Assembly (NCBI GenBank): GCA_947856335.1
Contig: CANUCD010000040.1
Span: forward strand, 1 to 8,500
DNA: 8,500 nt
Source of the DNA: an uncultured Bacilli bacterium
Lineage (GTDB): Bacteria > Bacillota_I > Bacilli_A > RF39 > UBA660
Reading direction: 5' to 3'
The notes under the pieces were generated by a model. The model searched no databases. It was not told the DNA's origin and saw nothing but the letters and a program-made list of their open reading frames with translations. Position numbers and translations under genes: made by a program. The stretch's first letter is position 1, and each line of letters opens with the position of its first letter. Shown here piece after piece: positions 6,776 to 8,500 of the stretch.

Positions 6776-7241
6776 CATTTATTTTACCTAGTAAATAATC
6801 ACTAGATATATTAAATATTTTAGTATATTCTATTAGAAAACTAGTTAATATTAGAGTTTTACCATTTTCATATCTTGATATTACACCATTGTCTGTATTT
6901 AGTTTTTTAGCTAGTTTTTCTTGAGTATAGTTTTTTTCTTTTCTGATTTCTTTTAGTCTTTTGGGATAAAAATTATAATCTATATCATATTTCATAGGAA
7001 AGTATTTTCTTTTTTTATTTAACCCTAAAATATAATCAATAGAACAACGATATATTTTACATAGTTCAATTAGTCTTGGAAGAGGTATCATGTTTATTTC
7101 TAGTTCCCATAAAGAATAAGTACTTCTTGATACTCCAAGTTTATTTGCTATTTCTTTTTGGGATATTCCTTCTTCTTCTCTCATAAATTTAATATTTAGT
7201 TTTAGTGGGGGTTTTTCTTCGTTTCTTATATCTATATTCAT
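6741..7241 (-). CDS. Tandem double-HTH (XRE/Cro-C1 type) transcriptional regulator
   Basis: A DNA-binding protein built almost entirely of two helix-turn-helix domains of the HTH_3 type. With the ATG at 7241 it has 166 residues: HTH 1 spans about 14-74 with its helix-turn-helix at SQKEIANKLGVSRSTYSLWE (27-46), and HTH 2 spans about 92-153 with TQEKLAKKLNTDNGVISRYE (106-125). A basic, aromatic linker (KKRKYFPMKYDIDYNFYP) joins them. No ligand-binding, peptidase or membrane domain follows, so signal sensing is not evident. An in-frame TTG at 7304 would add 21 residues, but it lies upstream of the likely -10 (7296-7291) and lacks a Shine-Dalgarno sequence; GGAAG sits seven bases before the ATG. 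It is divergent from the surface-protein gene and may control both itself and that gene. Confidence 0.85.
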   Translation of the reverse strand: MNIDIRNEEKPPLKLNIKFMREEEGISQKEIANKLGVSRSTYSLWELEINMIPLPRLIELCKIYRCSIDYILGLNKKRKYFPMKYDIDYNFYPKRLKEIRKEKNYTQEKLAKKLNTDNGVISRYENGKTLILTSFLIEYTKIFNISSDYLLGKINDKLALNHPIMS

Positions 7242-7290
7242 AGCTTCACTTCCATAAGGGTCATTATGACATATATTGATGAATGCTAAA

Positions 7291-7296
7291 ATTATA
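7291..7296 (-). promoter_or_regulatory. Candidate -10 element for the regulator gene
   Basis: A perfect TATAAT on the minus strand (7296-7291). Transcription would begin near 7284, about 43 bases before the ATG at 7241. The position expected for the -35 (about 7314-7319) has little consensus and falls at the edge of the palindrome at 7316-7338, consistent with a regulated promoter. Confidence 0.45.
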
Positions 7297-7315
7297 TGCT
7301 GCAAAATAACATAAA

Positions 7316-7338
7316 ATTATTGAAAAAAATTCAATAAT
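7316..7338. promoter_or_regulatory. Palindromic candidate operator in the divergent control region
   Basis: Perfect 9-base arms, ATTATTGAA (7316-7324) and TTCAATAAT (7330-7338), flank five A. The left arm overlaps the -35 of the surface-gene promoter (7320-7325), and the site also borders the -35 position of the regulator promoter. There is no T tract, so it is not a terminator. Dyad sites of this size suit XRE-family dimers; binding is inferred. Confidence 0.55.
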
Positions 7339-7348
7339 ACTGTATACT
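7320..7348 (+). promoter_or_regulatory. Promoter of the surface-protein gene
   Basis: TTGAAA (7320-7325) and TATACT (7343-7348) are spaced by exactly 17 bases, each matching the sigma-A consensus at five of six positions. The predicted start is near 7355, giving a leader of about 113 bases before ATG 7468. Confidence 0.65.
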
Positions 7349-7374
7349 AGAAATATATGCTAGACAAATATATG
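7347..7374 (+). repeat. Imperfect tandem direct repeat across the predicted transcript start
   Basis: CTAGAAATATATG (7347-7359) is followed at once by CTAGACAAATATATG (7360-7374); the copies differ only by a two-base insertion. They begin in the -10 element and span the likely +1. They could be additional regulator half-sites or a simple duplication. Confidence 0.5.
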
Positions 7375-7435
7375 AGAAAACTAATAGGAAGTTTTGATAT
7401 GTTTTGTCGAATGTCATGTATTATTTATTAAAGTA

Positions 7436-7444
7436 TGCTATGAT
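7436..7444 (+). promoter_or_regulatory. Possible second, extended -10 promoter close to the surface gene
   Basis: TGC plus TATGAT (7436-7444) is a good extended -10, but no -35 is visible at 16-18 bases upstream. A transcript from it would start near 7451, immediately before the AAAGGAG ribosome binding site (7452-7458), giving a very short leader. Confidence 0.3.
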
Positions 7445-7467
7445 GCATTATAAAGGAGTGAATGGGT

Positions 7468-8500
7468 ATGAAAAAGAATAAAAGAATGATGATAGTAGTA
7501 TTAAGTTTAATAGGAGTAATAGGAGTGTCCCTTGCATATTTTACTGCATCATTGATATTTAGTGGAAATGGAACAAGTGTAAGTGGTACAACAGCAACAA
7601 TAGATAATGCTGAATTAAGAGTAGAGGGAACACTAGAATTTAATGATTTAGATATATTACCAGGACATAAGAATGTATCAAGTATAAAGTTAATTGCAAC
7701 AGGAGATAATGAGTTAATACCATATAATTTAATATGGAATGGAAGTAATACACTAAATACAAGTTTAAATTATACAGTATATAAAACAAGTAATGAAATA
7801 GAAGTAGAAAGTACATGTAAAGAAGAAAAGGAAGTAGTAGATGGAACTTTAATCTATCAAGAAGAATGTACAATAAGTAATATAGAAGAGTTAGGAACAG
7901 CAATAAGTACAGGAGTAATAGATACTAATACAAGTAAAGTAATATTAGTAGAAGATGAGTTTGTGACAGCAACACCAACAGGAGATGTTAAATATTATTA
8001 TATCATATTAGAATATCCAAACTTAAATGAAGACCAAAGTAGTGATATAGGAGGATCATTTAATGGAGAGGTAAGTGTAGAGAAGAGTAATATAACACCA
8101 GACATCAACATAATAGCAGCCTATATCAAGCAAGAAGATGGAACATATAAAGAGACAAGTGATATACCACAAGATGGATACACAATAAATAAAGAGAAAA
8201 GTGTATGTAGTAATGGAGCTATACCAACAGGAAACACACCCAATATTACAATAAACAATTTGAGTAAAAGTGGAACAAGTTGTTATTTGTATTTTGATGA
8301 ATATGTACCCCCAATAACAGTTCAAGATTTAATAGCAAGTAAAACAATAGATAATAGTAGAAGTGGAAATATAACAGGAATACTTACAACAAATACAACA
8401 GGAACAATATATAGTAAATCAGATGATGATGGAACAAGTTATGTGTATGCAGGAGTTGTTGATAATAACTGGGTACACTTTGCAGGATACTACTGGAGAA
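7468..8500 (+). CDS. Secreted or surface protein with SipW/TasA-type signal sequence (3' end outside window)
   Basis: The first 344 residues of an open reading frame that continues past the window. ATG 7468 is chosen because AAAGGAG (7452-7458) lies nine bases away; the ATG at 7462 would be only three bases from it. The N terminus has a basic MKKNKR, a hydrophobic core (7-22) and then SLAYFTA (21-27), like the signal sequences of TasA/CalY-type proteins cleaved by SipW. A beta-rich segment follows, with ILPGH (63-67) and IPYNLIWN, as in those families. Cysteines occur as two likely disulfide pairs, C117/C134 and C247/C272. The last part (about 285-344), ending VHFAGYYWR, looks like the start of another domain that I recall from surface proteins of uncultured gut Firmicutes, unnamed. 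Codons strongly favour A-ending forms plus AGT, unlike the neighbours. Role unknown: fibre, adhesin or pilin-like are possibilities. Confidence 0.85.
   Translation, partial: MKKNKRMMIVVLSLIGVIGVSLAYFTASLIFSGNGTSVSGTTATIDNAELRVEGTLEFNDLDILPGHKNVSSIKLIATGDNELIPYNLIWNGSNTLNTSLNYTVYKTSNEIEVESTCKEEKEVVDGTLIYQEECTISNIEELGTAISTGVIDTNTSKVILVEDEFVTATPTGDVKYYYIILEYPNLNEDQSSDIGGSFNGEVSVEKSNITPDINIIAAYIKQEDGTYKETSDIPQDGYTINKEKSVCSNGAIPTGNTPNITINNLSKSGTSCYLYFDEYVPPITVQDLIASKTIDNSRSGNITGILTTNTTGTIYSKSDDDGTSYVYAGVVDNNWVHFAGYYWR

Noticed and set aside
7242..7304. Regulator N-terminal extension from TTG 7304
   Set aside because: The extension covers a consensus -10 element, has no Shine-Dalgarno sequence and adds no domain residues.
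7372..7431. A 19-codon leader-peptide-like frame in the surface-gene leader
   Set aside because: There is no ribosome binding site before its ATG and nothing in its sequence suggests attenuation.
7640..8325. Two minus-strand reading frames (7640-7903 and 8056-8325)
   Set aside because: Both are opposite the surface-protein gene; their Leu/Tyr- or Cys/Ile/Tyr-rich content simply mirrors its A-ending codons.
7570..8427. GGAACAAGT seen three times in the surface gene as a possible dispersed repeat
   Set aside because: It encodes the common Gly-Thr-Ser tripeptide with the gene's preferred codons; copies are far apart and flanks do not match.

Overview
The window is AT-rich and gene-dense and looks like a low-GC Firmicutes (Bacilli) chromosome. 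Recognisable genes are a tRNA-Thr end, rpsO, pnp, murI (glutamate racemase) and a GT4 glycolipid-type glycosyltransferase. All tryptophans are TGG, no long reading frame contains an internal TGA, and a D-glutamate gene implies a peptidoglycan wall, so this is probably not a wall-less code-4 Mycoplasma. The surface-protein style at the right edge recalls uncultured gut Bacilli (RF39-like and relatives); that placement is inferred from memory of such proteins, not shown by the sequence.

Layout: 1-54 is the 3' end of tRNA-Thr(CGU), followed by its terminator (63-87). A promoter at 121-150 precedes three unrecognised + strand genes: a 99-aa two-helix membrane protein (184-483), then a translationally coupled pair (533-1186 and 1183-2160). 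A near-consensus promoter at 2167-2195 and a leader that can fold into a pseudoknot masking the ribosome binding site precede rpsO (2281-2550). pnp (2593-4755) and murI (4786-5511) follow, each separated from the previous gene by an intrinsic terminator with no room for a new promoter in the gap, so this looks like one operon with stepwise read-through. murI meets a convergent GT4 glycosyltransferase (5513-6688, minus) with one base between them and a shared hairpin terminator.

The right end (6741-8500) is an accessory-looking module. A tandem double-HTH XRE-type regulator (minus) is divergent from a secreted surface protein with a SipW/TasA-type signal sequence that runs off the window. The shared control region (about 7242-7467) holds a perfect 9-bp-arm palindrome overlapping the -35 of a strong promoter for the surface gene, an imperfect tandem repeat over the predicted transcript start, and a consensus -10 for the regulator. 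The surface gene has a codon style clearly unlike the housekeeping genes.

The observations most worth following are this regulator/surface-protein switch, the rpsO leader pseudoknot, the two coupled orphan genes, and the repeated habit of embedding stop codons in terminator hairpins. No CRISPR array, insertion sequence, rRNA or attachment site was seen.
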